From an uncultured Holosporaceae bacterium (GTDB lineage Bacteria > Pseudomonadota > Alphaproteobacteria > UBA3830 > CASESI01), in contig CASESI010000013.1 of the NCBI GenBank assembly GCA_949290705.1, positions 1 to 64,000 on the forward strand: 64,000 nucleotides of DNA, written 5' to 3'. The translations under genes and the position numbers were made by a program. Shown one piece after another: positions 1-9,193 of this stretch (within the stretch, counting starts at the first letter, position 1; every line of letters starts with the position of its first letter). The notes below the pieces were generated by a model. It made no database searches. It was not told the DNA's origin and saw only the letters and a list, made by a program, of their open reading frames with translations.

Positions 1-99
1 TGTTGGATCAAACGGTATGCCATTATTTGCACAAAACCCATTATTCATAAACATTGAGCCAGCAAACAAAGCCGACATTAAAATTAAATTTTTTTTCAT
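1..99 (-). CDS. Secreted protein, N-terminal fragment (cut by window edge)
   Basis: Only the first 33 codons are in the window. Translating the minus strand from the ATG at 97-99 gives a signal peptide beginning MKKNLILMSALFAGSM, a short hydrophobic stretch and a likely cleavage region after GFCA, followed by Asn-rich sequence. The first 16 residues differ from those of the next gene upstream (start 1864) at one position only, and the gene starting at 3093 begins similarly, so the three form a family at least in their export signals. An AAGGAAA ribosome site precedes the ATG. The mature part lies outside the window, so no function can be given. Confidence 0.7.
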   Translation of the reverse strand, partial: MKKNLILMSALFAGSMFMNNGFCANNGIPFDPT

Positions 100-166
100 A
101 ATTATATTTCCTTAAAGTAAAATTAGTACCAATTAAAACACTGTGTCTTAATCGGTAACTTTATAT

Positions 167-194
167 GTTATACAAAGGATTTTTGTCGATTCAA
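167..194 (-). promoter_or_regulatory. Promoter of the edge gene
   Basis: On the minus strand a -35 TTGAAT (189-194) and a -10 TATAAC (167-172) are 16 bp apart. Most of the spacer (CAAAAATCCTTTG or close to it) recurs in the promoter at 1895-1922, so the promoter as well as the signal peptide appears duplicated. Confidence 0.55.
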
Positions 195-235
195 GGAAAA
201 AATTAAAAAATATAGAGAATAAAATTAATGGAGAA

Positions 236-1864
236 TTAAAGATCAAAGAAACGTACTTTTATTATTTTTACAATAAGTATAAAAGACTTTAAAACGTTAA
301 AATTACTAGTAGCTCTTAATTCTTCTTGTAATTGTTTGACTTTTGTGTTTCTATCTTTATATCGTCGTACTATTTCTTTATCTTCTTCAGAAATTTTACT
401 TCCTGTATTAGGGGATTTCTTCTCATCTTCGCCTTCCTTTATACCATCATTATAGTGTGCATCATATTCTTCCTTGGTATATATGTTTGCTTTTTCGGCT
501 TCGTACTGCTTTAACTTTTCTTCAGCCTTTGTTTTATCATTTGTGCATTTATCAAGTTGTTGTGTTAAAAAGAAAGCATTGTCATTTAATTGATCTTTTT
601 CTGCTTTACACTTTTCCAAATCATCTTTTGCTTCTTTTTTTGCTTGTTCAGCTGCTGTTTTTTCTGCTTCAGCTGTTTCCAACTGTCTTTCTAAAGCTGT
701 ATTATTTGTATTTAATTCACTATTTTGTGTTTGTAATTTTTTAAGCTCTTCCTGCATGGTTGCGGTACCATTCTTTATACCTTCTTCGTAGTAATCATTG
801 CATAATTCTCCTTCATTTGGTTTATTATCCGTTTGCCACCATGAAAACCAAGATGTACATTGTGATTCATGAGATATTTGAGGTTCATTAAAATACAGCT
901 TGAATTCTTCAGGATAAGTTGCATTTAATCGCTCTATGTCCAATTCTCCGAGTTGGTATTTGGTGCCATTAAGATACAACATAGAACCAGTATCTCTATC
1001 CCATATAACATCATGTGCTGCATTACCTAAAGAGTTTGTGACAGGTGTTGCAGGTACAGTTACGGAATAATTTTGATACTGTTTTGCCAATACAGTTGCT
1101 ACTAATCCTACTCCTACTCCTATAGTCTTTACCCATCCAGGTATCCAGTAAGATTTTTTGTTTTGAGCTGCGAATTCTTCATGTTTACGTTGTGTTTCAT
1201 CTGCTGGATGTGGGGGTTCTTTTTTTACTTCTACAAATGCTTGTTCTAAATCACTATATGATTGTTGCAATCTTTCAAGTTGTGTTTTTAATTCATCGTA
1301 TTTTTGTCTAAGTTCTTGTTGTTCTTGTTGTAATTTTTTTAATTTTTCTTCTTTTGTGCTCAGTTGAGTTTGAGCCTTTGTTAAAGCTGCACCTTGTTCT
1401 TTTAGTCGTTCTTGAAGTTTTTGGAATTTATCGTTTTGTCCTGTTAATTTTTTTAAGTCATTTTCTTTTCCTGACAATTGTGCTTGTATTTTTTCCTTTG
1501 ACTCTTCTAATTCCTTAACTTTAGCTTCCAATTCCTTTTTTGCCTTTTGTGCACTTTCAAGACCTTCTTCTTTTTCTTTTAACTTATCTTGTGTTTCTGT
1601 TAATTGAGTTTGTAAATTTCGCACTTCCTCTTGTTCTAATTGCTCTCTATCAGCAGGTAATTCTTCATCTTCTTGCTCCTCATCTCGTTGCGTGTTGTTA
1701 TTAGATCTTTCAACTACAGTAGGAACTTGTGCACTTGTAGATGCAAGTGAGGAATTATTACTACGGAACTTTATAAATCCACTCCTATTATTATTACCAA
1801 ATCCATCATTAACAATCATTGATCCGGCAAATAACGCCGTCATTAAAATTAAATTTTTTTTCAT
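236..1864 (-). CDS. Secreted coiled-coil protein, unknown function
   Basis: A 542-residue protein that I do not recognise as a named family. The start at 1864 is chosen because it opens a clear signal peptide (MKKNLILMTALFAGSM) and lies just downstream of AAGGAAA; an upstream in-frame start at 1903 would sit in the promoter. After an Asn/Ser-rich linker (residues 25-60) there is a long Glu/Lys/Gln coiled coil (about 75-215), a hydrophobic helix likely to cross a membrane (about 244-261), a small globular part with Cys and many Trp (about 285-355) and a second coiled coil (about 365-460). The last 20 residues are again hydrophobic. This architecture is common among secreted host-interaction proteins of intracellular bacteria, but that role is inference. 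Confidence 0.8.
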   Translation of the reverse strand: MKKNLILMTALFAGSMIVNDGFGNNNRSGFIKFRSNNSSLASTSAQVPTVVERSNNNTQRDEEQEDEELPADREQLEQEEVRNLQTQLTETQDKLKEKEEGLESAQKAKKELEAKVKELEESKEKIQAQLSGKENDLKKLTGQNDKFQKLQERLKEQGAALTKAQTQLSTKEEKLKKLQQEQQELRQKYDELKTQLERLQQSYSDLEQAFVEVKKEPPHPADETQRKHEEFAAQNKKSYWIPGWVKTIGVGVGLVATVLAKQYQNYSVTVPATPVTNSLGNAAHDVIWDRDTGSMLYLNGTKYQLGELDIERLNATYPEEFKLYFNEPQISHESQCTSWFSWWQTDNKPNEGELCNDYYEEGIKNGTATMQEELKKLQTQNSELNTNNTALERQLETAEAEKTAAEQAKKEAKDDLEKCKAEKDQLNDNAFFLTQQLDKCTNDKTKAEEKLKQYEAEKANIYTKEEYDAHYNDGIKEGEDEKKSPNTGSKISEEDKEIVRRYKDRNTKVKQLQEELRATSNFNVLKSFILIVKIIKVRFFDL

Positions 1865-1894
1865 AGTTTTTTCCTTGTTTATTTCTATACTTAC

Positions 1895-1922
1895 GTTATA
1901 CAAAGGATTTTCGGTTTTTCAA
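1895..1922 (-). promoter_or_regulatory. Promoter of the coiled-coil protein gene
   Basis: Minus-strand -35 TTGAAA (1917-1922), 16-bp spacer, -10 TATAAC (1895-1900). It shares the spacer core AAAATCCTTTG with the promoter at 167-194, and the -35/-10 pattern resembles that at 3121-3150. Confidence 0.55.
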
Positions 1923-2031
1923 GAAGATCTAGAAAGGAATTAAAAAAATGGTAAAAAGAAATTAATTAAAATTTATAATCTTGGGCGCTTAAGTTCACCT
2001 TCATTGCCGGTACATTGTATAGAAACCTTGT

Positions 2032-3093
2032 TTATTGGCGTGTGATAGTGTCTGTTTGTGTGGCAAGTTCCTCTTTCTTTGCGTTTATTTGTTGCGAAAT
2101 TATATCTTTAATCGTTGCCATACACAACTTCTCTTTATCATCACCTTTTTTCGGTAACTTATTCACTATTGAAGTCAACTCTATTAGTGAGAAATTAGGA
2201 ATTATATCATTTATAACCTCAAAAACTCCTTGCATAGTCTTTACAAGATATCTCTTTATAAAATACGAAAGAGTTTCTGCGTCGATAGTTTTAAGTTTAT
2301 TTTTGATAATATTATTATAAAAATCATCTGCCTTTGGAGAACATAGTCCTTTCATTTTTACCGCAAATGCAATCAAATCATCTGAAGAAAGATTAGATAT
2401 GCTGTTTTTAGTGATAAAATCCAATCCACGTTCACCATAAATATCAAGAAAATAGCATGCGGTATTTGGTGAGGTATCAAAGATAATTTCATATTTATTT
2501 GCACGATATTTAGAAAATATGGTGTACGTACTTTCGGTAATAGTCTGTACAAGTGTATCAATATTTTCCTTGTTTACGTTAGGTTTGCTAAACAATATGC
2601 TTGAATAATAACGTTGCCAACCTCTCAAAGAATCAATTAATATAATAAGGTTGTTTCTAGATATATTGGATAAATTATCTGGATCTTTAAAAAAATCAAT
2701 AAGAAATTCATTATCTATAATCGCATAGATAAGTGTGTCTAATGAATATTCGAGCCTAGATATAATAGTACGAAGACTTGGCTCTGATGCAACTACTACG
2801 TTAAAAATAAGAAAGTTAATCTTATTAACTTTTGTTCTGCAATTTTCATATACTTGTTTTTGTACCTCTGTCAGGTATACTTATCTAATAATATCCATTG
2901 CCTCGACTAGCGTTTCTGTATCAAGATTACGTAATGCATCAATTGTAAGATGATCTTCCATTACTATATCAGGATTATTATACATGATCTCCTCGGCAAA
3001 TTCAGTTAATTGATCTAAACTGCGAAACTCAGCCCAACTATTAACAACCATCGAACCAGCAAATAATGCTGATAAAAATAATTTTTTGTTCAT
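2032..3093 (-). pseudogene. Secreted protein gene interrupted by one in-frame TAA
   Basis: Read from the ATG at 3093 the frame gives a signal peptide (MNKKLFLSALFAGSM, cleavage near WAEF), runs 70 codons and meets TAA at 2881-2883. I translated the following 84 codons to 2629 by hand: they contain no stop and continue directly into the 198-codon open frame ending at 2032. Without the TAA the product would have about 353 residues, mostly helical and of unknown function. The single stop suggests a recent nonsense mutation or a sequencing error; readthrough is possible. The open part downstream begins with TTG at 2628 and has no convincing ribosome site, so it is not annotated as a separate gene. 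The signal peptide resembles those of the two genes to the left. Confidence 0.75.
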
Positions 3094-3120
3094 GAAATTT
3101 TTCTATAAAATATCACAGAC

Positions 3121-3150
3121 ATTATACCGATAATTTTTGTCATTTTTCAA
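3121..3150 (-). promoter_or_regulatory. Promoter of the interrupted secreted-protein gene
   Basis: Minus-strand -35 TTGAAA (3145-3150) and -10 TATAAT (3121-3126), 18 bp apart. The GACAAAAAT element in the spacer also occurs in the promoter at 167-194. Confidence 0.55.
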
Positions 3151-3169
3151 GAAAGGGATAAAAAGAAAG

Positions 3170-4201
3170 TTAACTTTTCTCTATATATATTGATTGGCTT
3201 GGGAAAGCAAACGAAGCTTTCTCTTCCTCAACGATTCTCATGATATTAATATTCAGGATTTCCTTCGTTTCATAAAAATCTTTTAACGCGTTCGTATTCG
3301 TAAAACATTGCACTTTGATATCTATTGATGAATCAGAAAGGTTAAAAATTTTTGCATAAGTTGATAAAGTCTGCGAATGATTAAAATTAGGTGAATTATT
3401 TATAAAGTCTAATATCCTGTCTCTTATTTTCACCAAAGTCTCCATCTTAGTAGAGTATTCAAGGCCAACCATTGTTTCAATAATTCTTGTTTTCATTTTT
3501 GTGTAATTGGTGATAGAGTTGCTTGCGATTTTGGAATTTGGAACGAAAATAGGGGATTTATCAAGTTGTATAACCTCTGTTGATCTTATTCTGATGGCTT
3601 TTACAAATCCTGTTCCAACACCTTCGATTTTAACAAGATCACCGACGCTGAATTTCCTCTCAGTCATGATCACAATTCCGGATATGACATTTTCAAAGAA
3701 ATCTTTCGCAGCAAATGAAACACCTGCACCAAGAACACCGAAACCTGCAATGATAGGGGCGACTTGGATTCCCCATATATTTAAAATACTTGTAAGTCCA
3801 ATACACAATATAAATAACCTTAAAATCCTGACGATCCATTCTTTTATCCCTGGGATTACACCTTTATAGAAAAATGTTATGATAGGGTCAGACATAAGAA
3901 TTAAACAGTGGAAAATATTCACCATTATAATTGACATTACTACATTGTTTGCCGTGATTGCAGTTTTCCCAACGAATGGCATAAAGTCAATTGCGAAAAA
4001 TAATCCGATGATTATCACGAGGTTGTCTAATGACCTGATGATATTTGGTGATATTTCTTCGATGTTGATTATTCGTCTCAAAATAAGCTTTGTTAAAAGT
4101 GATGAGATTTGTTTTCTTACAAAATACACACACAAAATAATTCCAACAGCCGTGGCAATGTCATAGATCATTTTAAGATCTAAGTTTTCTAAGTACTTCA
4201 T
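3170..4201 (-). CDS. mscS: Small-conductance mechanosensitive channel, MscS family
   Basis: An inner-membrane channel that opens on membrane tension to release solutes during hypo-osmotic shock. The 343-residue protein has four or five hydrophobic helices (first half), then the typical pore-lining helix rich in Gly and Ala (GFGVLGAGVSFAAKDFFEN, about residues 165-183), followed by the beta-domain with the family pattern FSVGDLVKIEG and PNSKI. Some MscS proteins are about this size; E. coli MscS has 286 residues. ATG at 4201 is preferred over a TTG two codons upstream; neither has a clear ribosome site. It is transcribed alone, and its 5' end faces the next gene (divergent). Confidence 0.85.
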   Translation of the reverse strand: MKYLENLDLKMIYDIATAVGIILCVYFVRKQISSLLTKLILRRIINIEEISPNIIRSLDNLVIIIGLFFAIDFMPFVGKTAITANNVVMSIIMVNIFHCLILMSDPIITFFYKGVIPGIKEWIVRILRLFILCIGLTSILNIWGIQVAPIIAGFGVLGAGVSFAAKDFFENVISGIVIMTERKFSVGDLVKIEGVGTGFVKAIRIRSTEVIQLDKSPIFVPNSKIASNSITNYTKMKTRIIETMVGLEYSTKMETLVKIRDRILDFINNSPNFNHSQTLSTYAKIFNLSDSSIDIKVQCFTNTNALKDFYETKEILNINIMRIVEEEKASFAFPSQSIYIEKS

Positions 4202-4303
4202 GCACAAATATTATTGTAAGTAATTTTATCTTTCAAGCTTAATCTTTTTTTTATATTTTTTAGTTATAATTTATATAAAAGGCAAAATAGAGGGCATAGA
4301 AGA

Positions 4304-5077
4304 ATGGAGAGAATCATAGGAATTGTAGGTGCTGGAGTCATGGGCATGGGTATCGCAAAGGCTTTTGCCGCAAAGTATAATGTTATCCTGTGTGACAACA
4401 GAACAATTAATCAAGATTTACTTGCTGGCTTTGATATAAGGTTTACAAATGATTTAAAGGATTTGGCTTTTTGTTCTTTGGTGATAGAGGCAATATACGA
4501 AGATTACAATGCGAAAATAAATCTTTATAAAAGGTTGCAATCTATTTTAAAACCGAATGCAATTATATGTTCGAATACCTCATCTCTCTCGATTAATGAT
4601 CTTGCAAATGGGATAAATAACCCGAAGAGGTTTTTCGGTATGCATTTTATGAATCCTGCGAATAAAAATAATTTGGTTGAATTGATTCCATCGGATTTCA
4701 CTGATAAAGGCTGTCTCGATACAGCGATTGAAATTTTAACTTCTATTGAAAAAAATCCAATCATTGCAAAAGATTCTCCTGGGTTTATTGTGAATAGAAT
4801 TTTAATTCCAATGATTAATGATGCGATAAATTTATACGAGTCTGGGATAGCATCAAAAGAGGATATTGATAAAGCTATGAAAATTGCTGCAAAACATCCC
4901 ATTGGGCCTCTTGAACTTGCCGATATGATTGGGCTTGATATAATTTTGAATATTATGAATAATTTCTATGCAAAGTTAAAAACAGACAGGTACAAACCTT
5001 CAAATTTATTGATAAAAATGGTTGAAAATAACAAAATAGGAAAAAAAGTAAATGAAGGATTTTATATTTATGATTGA
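4304..5077 (+). CDS. 3-hydroxyacyl-CoA (3-hydroxybutyryl-CoA) dehydrogenase
   Basis: NAD-dependent oxidation of 3-hydroxyacyl-CoA to 3-ketoacyl-CoA in the cytoplasm. The Rossmann motif GAGVMGMGIAKAFA lies at the N-terminus, the catalytic His in FGMHFMNP about one third in, and the C-terminal helical domain carries the family pattern NRILIPMINDA and HPIGPLELAD. At 257 residues it is slightly shorter than the usual 280, mainly at the C-terminal end. No thiolase, enoyl-CoA hydratase or acyl-CoA dehydrogenase gene lies nearby, so whether it serves fatty-acid breakdown or another route cannot be told from context. It ends with TGA, showing that TGA is a normal stop in this genome. Confidence 0.85.
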   Translation: MERIIGIVGAGVMGMGIAKAFAAKYNVILCDNRTINQDLLAGFDIRFTNDLKDLAFCSLVIEAIYEDYNAKINLYKRLQSILKPNAIICSNTSSLSINDLANGINNPKRFFGMHFMNPANKNNLVELIPSDFTDKGCLDTAIEILTSIEKNPIIAKDSPGFIVNRILIPMINDAINLYESGIASKEDIDKAMKIAAKHPIGPLELADMIGLDIILNIMNNFYAKLKTDRYKPSNLLIKMVENNKIGKKVNEGFYIYD

Positions 5078-5105
5078 AGTCTTTTATATAATAATCAATT
5101 AATCG

Positions 5106-5120
5106 TTAACAAATTATTAA
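5106..5120. promoter_or_regulatory. TTAA-N7-TTAA box, candidate CtrA site
   Basis: TTAACAAATTATTAAC matches the alphaproteobacterial CtrA consensus TTAA-N7-TTAA(C). It lies 45 bp before the DivL-like gene, in the right place for promoter control. In DNA this AT-rich single sites also arise by chance. Confidence 0.4.
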
Positions 5121-5164
5121 CTTTCATTTAATATTATATGATGCATATTTATTAATTTTTTATT

Positions 5165-7522
5165 ATGCTGCAAAAGTTTATTTTGGTTTTTAATATTATA
5201 GCTATAGCAGGGACGATTGTATTTTTTTATGGAACGTCAGTATTTAATATTAGGAATGTTTTGATACTTTCTGTTTGCGTGTTGATTGGATTTTTTGCAA
5301 AATATTTATTAAATAAGTTTCACAATATAAAGCAATCTTTAAATAAAATTTCTAATATCTCTGAAATATATAAATCTGTGATTCTCGCAATCGATGATTA
5401 TTGGGTGATTTTTGATGAGGATTTTTTCTCGAAAGGAATTTCTGATAATATGGCGGATTTGCTTGGTGTTTCAAATGCAGAGGTAAGTCTCAGTCGCTTT
5501 CTGAATATTTTCAAAGATTCTTTAAAATTTGAAGAGTTTAATATTGCACTTTCTGATCTTAAGACTTTTGGAAAGGAAATGAATATTACAATCCAAAATG
5601 CTGAAAAAGTTTTTAATGTAAAGGCCAGGAAATTTGCGGTTAATGGTGATATTTCTTACATTTTTGTGATGCAAGATATTACCAATATTACAAGCAGAAA
5701 TCTTAAACTTGAAAAAGAAAATAAAATCCTGAAAGGTTCGGTTGATCTTTTAAACGCTGTACTTGACGCAATTCCTATGCCAATTTGGGCGAGAAATCAA
5801 AATGCTGAACTACGGTATTGTAATGCTTTTTATGCAGATATAATTGGTGAATCGAAAGAGAATGTGATAAACGATAACATTCCAATTGTAAAAGGTGAAA
5901 TTTTCGGAGGAGGGAATTCTCTTGCAAAAAATGTTCAAAAGACTGGAAAACAGCAGGAAATCCTACAAAATGTTAATGTAAATGGAGAACGTCAGACGTT
6001 TGATTTTGTCGAGGTTCCAATGAATGACAATTCAACTGTCGGGTATGCATTAAATAAAACTCATGAAGAAATTGCATTGAAAGAACTTGATAAAACAATT
6101 ATTGCAAACCAAGATGTTCTCGAAATGCTTTCAACAGGAATTGTGATTTTTGGTGCAGATATGAAATTGCGCTTCTTCAACTCTTCATATCAAAAATTGA
6201 TGGAGATGGAAGAAACTTTCTTGCATTCGACTCCGAAAATTGCTGAGGTTTTGGAAGAGATGAGGATTCGTCGTAAAATCCCAGATACAATAGATTTTAA
6301 AAAATATAAAAAGGATAAAATTAATCTTTTCACATCGATTTTCCAAAGTTATCAAGAATGCGAATATCTTCCAAATGGAAAATGTCTGCGTGTGATGACA
6401 TATCCAAATCCTCTCGGTGGAATTATTCTCTTGTACGAAGATATAACGGATAGCTTGATCCTTGAAAGAAAGCACAACAGCCTGATCGAAACACAAAAAG
6501 AAACAATCGAAAATCTATACGAAGGTATTGCTGTTTACGGAAGTGACAGCAAGGTTAAAGTTGTGAATCCTGCCTTTGCGAGAATTTGGGGATTGCAAAA
6601 TGGTGAAGTTTCAAAAGGATTCCATATAGCTGATGTTGTTGAAAAAATGAAGAGATTCATGAATTACGGTGATGATTGGGAATTTTATAAAGCTAATTTG
6701 GTTGAGAACTTGACGGATCGTATTCCAAAAACCGGAAAAATTTTCAGAACGGATAATTCGGTGATTAACTTTTCATACATTCCTCTATCTGACGGAACGC
6801 ATGTCCACAGTTATATAGATATCACAGATTCGTGGAGAGTTGAAAAAGCTTTGTCTGAACGAAACAACGCTTTACAAGAATCAGATACAATTAAATCTAA
6901 ATTTATAAATGCTTTGTCTGATGAATTGATAGAACCGATTGATAAAATTATAACTTTGTCGTCGAATTTGGAAAATAAACTTTCAAGTGAGATAATCGTC
7001 TGTTCGAATGAGCTTAAAGAAATAATTGTAGACCTCAAAGATTTCGTGTCAATCGAGAATGGGTTGTCTCATGTCGAGAATAAAGAACTTTACCTTGATG
7101 CTCTGATTTCAGACTCGGTCCGTATCTCGAAACAAAGGATTATAAATAAAGATATCACTTTGAAATATAATGCGGATAAATGGATTTTGTTGATCGGGGA
7201 TTACAAAAGGTTGCGCCATATGTTTGTAAATCTCATTATCAATTCCTATTACGGAAGTGTCACAGATGAAATAATTCTTGATGTTGAAGAGGATAAAGAC
7301 GAGGGAAATATAAACTTCACAATTAAAAATATAATCGCAGATGAAGATGAGATTATAAAGAACGGTATTATCGATAAATTGCCTGCAAACTTGATGAAGA
7401 TTATAGAAATCCACGGTGGAAAAATAATCGCATTTAGTAAGAATAAATACACGAAATTCTATCTCCCAATTTACAGAAAAATCGGAAGTTCAGACGAAGA
7501 AATAAACGAAATTATAGCATAA
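5165..7522 (+). CDS. DivL-like PAS sensor pseudokinase
   Basis: A 785-residue membrane sensor: two N-terminal hydrophobic helices (about 3-24 and 31-47), then about four PAS-like regions (roughly 65-175, 195-300, 315-430, 445-560), a dimerisation/H-box helix (about 575-605) and a C-terminal kinase-like domain. The H-box reads FINALSDELIEPI where histidine kinases have F..xMSHELRTPL, so the phospho-acceptor His is Asp (D586). The ATPase part keeps a weak N-box (RHMFVNLIINSYYG) but no recognisable G1 (DxGxG) or G2 (GxGL) glycine motif. Caulobacter DivL, which has Tyr at this position, several PAS domains, a membrane anchor and about 770 residues, controls the CckA kinase and thus CtrA. The same role is inferred here; a decayed ordinary kinase is the alternative. 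No clear ribosome site precedes the ATG. Confidence 0.7.
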   Translation: MLQKFILVFNIIAIAGTIVFFYGTSVFNIRNVLILSVCVLIGFFAKYLLNKFHNIKQSLNKISNISEIYKSVILAIDDYWVIFDEDFFSKGISDNMADLLGVSNAEVSLSRFLNIFKDSLKFEEFNIALSDLKTFGKEMNITIQNAEKVFNVKARKFAVNGDISYIFVMQDITNITSRNLKLEKENKILKGSVDLLNAVLDAIPMPIWARNQNAELRYCNAFYADIIGESKENVINDNIPIVKGEIFGGGNSLAKNVQKTGKQQEILQNVNVNGERQTFDFVEVPMNDNSTVGYALNKTHEEIALKELDKTIIANQDVLEMLSTGIVIFGADMKLRFFNSSYQKLMEMEETFLHSTPKIAEVLEEMRIRRKIPDTIDFKKYKKDKINLFTSIFQSYQECEYLPNGKCLRVMTYPNPLGGIILLYEDITDSLILERKHNSLIETQKETIENLYEGIAVYGSDSKVKVVNPAFARIWGLQNGEVSKGFHIADVVEKMKRFMNYGDDWEFYKANLVENLTDRIPKTGKIFRTDNSVINFSYIPLSDGTHVHSYIDITDSWRVEKALSERNNALQESDTIKSKFINALSDELIEPIDKIITLSSNLENKLSSEIIVCSNELKEIIVDLKDFVSIENGLSHVENKELYLDALISDSVRISKQRIINKDITLKYNADKWILLIGDYKRLRHMFVNLIINSYYGSVTDEIILDVEEDKDEGNINFTIKNIIADEDEIIKNGIIDKLPANLMKIIEIHGGKIIAFSKNKYTKFYLPIYRKIGSSDEEINEIIA

Positions 7523-7552
7523 AAAAAAATAAATGATATTATATACAGGAAG

Positions 7553-8278
7553 ATGCTCTGTATTAAAAAATTTTTTACTTATGTTATTTATTTCATAAGG
7601 TCATGTCTTTTTAACCTAGTTTTTTTCCCGTATGTTGCTAGTATTGCGATTGTTTACAAGTTTGTAAGTCCAAATAAATATCAAAATCTGATAAGAGCCT
7701 ATTCAAGGGTTTTTCACTTGATTGTAAAATATCTTGCAGGGATTGATTATAAACTTTTTAATACGGAAAATAAAAAACCTTATCCTGTGATATACGCATT
7801 AAAGCATGAATCAGCATGGGAGACGATGGCACTTATCCATGTATTTTCTCCGTGCGTTTTTGTTTTGAAAGAAGAGCTTACCAAAATTCCTGTATTTGGT
7901 AAATTCTTGACAGATGTTGGAATGATTGCGATTGACAGAACAAGTGCAATTCAATCTGTAAGGCAAATTGTGAAAGAAACGAAAGCTGCTGTGCAAAAAG
8001 GTAATTCAATTGTGATTTTTCCAGAGGGAACAAGGGCAAAACCTGGTGTTTTAAATACTTTACAAAGTGGGATTTATGCACCTTATTCCATTAACAAATT
8101 ACCTGTTGTTCCTGTATTTCTTGATTCTGGGAAATTTTGGCCAAGAAAAAGTTTTTTAAAGAAATCTGGAACTGTTACTGTGGATTTTCTGGAAGAAATA
8201 AAACCTGGACTTGATAAAGATGAATTCATGACAAAACTCACCTCGGCTTTTCAAAATAGGATGAATGGAGAAAAATGA
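7553..8278 (+). CDS. plsC: 1-acyl-sn-glycerol-3-phosphate acyltransferase
   Basis: Transfers an acyl chain to lysophosphatidic acid to give phosphatidic acid, the precursor of membrane phospholipids, at the inner membrane. The 241-residue protein has a hydrophobic N-terminal segment, the acyltransferase motif I as KHESAWET (H-x4-E instead of the common H-x4-D) and motif III as FPEGTRAKPG. A GGAAG site is close to the ATG. The stop overlaps the start of the next gene by four bases (ATGA), so the two are translationally coupled. Confidence 0.85.
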   Translation: MLCIKKFFTYVIYFIRSCLFNLVFFPYVASIAIVYKFVSPNKYQNLIRAYSRVFHLIVKYLAGIDYKLFNTENKKPYPVIYALKHESAWETMALIHVFSPCVFVLKEELTKIPVFGKFLTDVGMIAIDRTSAIQSVRQIVKETKAAVQKGNSIVIFPEGTRAKPGVLNTLQSGIYAPYSINKLPVVPVFLDSGKFWPRKSFLKKSGTVTVDFLEEIKPGLDKDEFMTKLTSAFQNRMNGEK

Positions 8279-9183
8279 AAAAACTAGCAATATCGATTAC
8301 TTTCCTTGTTTTGTTGTTACCTTTGATAATAATAGGTGTGCTTGATTATAAATTATCGGAATACGGTGTTTCATATAAAAATCGTGTCATCAACTTGAAA
8401 AAATCTAGCATAGAATTTCACAATATGGTTTTTAAAAAAGATGATTACATGCTGAAAAGCCCAGTCGTGGTTGTGAAATTTGACCTTTTGAAACCAAGTA
8501 TGCTGAACATTTCTGCGAATAGTATGACGGAGACAAAAAATAAAATATCTGCCAAAAATATAAATTTGGATGTGAAGGATTTTTATAAAACATTTCGTGT
8601 CACGGTTAAAAGCCTGAATTTTAAAAATTACGGAATAAAACTTTCTGATTTTGATGTAACAAAAAAATTCTCCGATTTAAATGGAACATTTCGCTTGGCT
8701 TCGTCCTTGGATATTTTAAAACTTTGTGATCGCGATAAAAACAGAGTTGCGTATGACATATTTTTCAAAGAAACTTCTTTGATTTCTGTGAAGAATCCTT
8801 TTAAATTCTCGATAGAGGTTTCTGAATTCCCTGTGTATAAGATTTCAACGAACGATGTGAAATTTGGAAATGTTGATTTCGAAAGGGTGAAACTCTCTGT
8901 TATAAAACTTAAAGATTCAACATACAGGACAAAGGCTGTTTTTAATCTTAATAAAAAATCAGATTTTAAAATTAACGGAACTGTGATAAAATTTCAACCT
9001 CTGAATGCAAAATTTAAGATGCTTCTTAATAATGTTGGGTTGTTTGATGCTGTACTTGGAAGACAATATAAAAAAAATAAAATATATAGTACAGTTTCAA
9101 AGTTTTTTAATATAAATATTGATAATATAATCAGGGCGTTCGATTTTTGTATAGAGGACGGAAAACTTAAAATTAATTTATAA
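8275..9183 (+). CDS. Membrane-anchored protein of unknown function
   Basis: A 302-residue protein with one N-terminal hydrophobic helix (about residues 4-23) and an otherwise beta-rich, Lys-rich periplasmic-looking body. I do not recognise a named domain; the alternating short strands recall lipid-binding periplasmic proteins such as the AsmA or DUF2125 type, but this is only an impression. It overlaps plsC by ATGA and is followed after 10 bp by the MORN-repeat gene, so it belongs to the plsC transcript and may act on the envelope. Confidence 0.65.
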   Translation: MKKLAISITFLVLLLPLIIIGVLDYKLSEYGVSYKNRVINLKKSSIEFHNMVFKKDDYMLKSPVVVVKFDLLKPSMLNISANSMTETKNKISAKNINLDVKDFYKTFRVTVKSLNFKNYGIKLSDFDVTKKFSDLNGTFRLASSLDILKLCDRDKNRVAYDIFFKETSLISVKNPFKFSIEVSEFPVYKISTNDVKFGNVDFERVKLSVIKLKDSTYRTKAVFNLNKKSDFKINGTVIKFQPLNAKFKMLLNNVGLFDAVLGRQYKKNKIYSTVSKFFNINIDNIIRAFDFCIEDGKLKINL

Positions 9184-9193
9184 GAGGTGATTT

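Noticed and set aside
1692-1943. Plus-strand frame over the start and promoter of the coiled-coil gene
   Set aside because: It overlaps the promoter and signal peptide of a well-supported gene on the minus strand and lacks a ribosome site.
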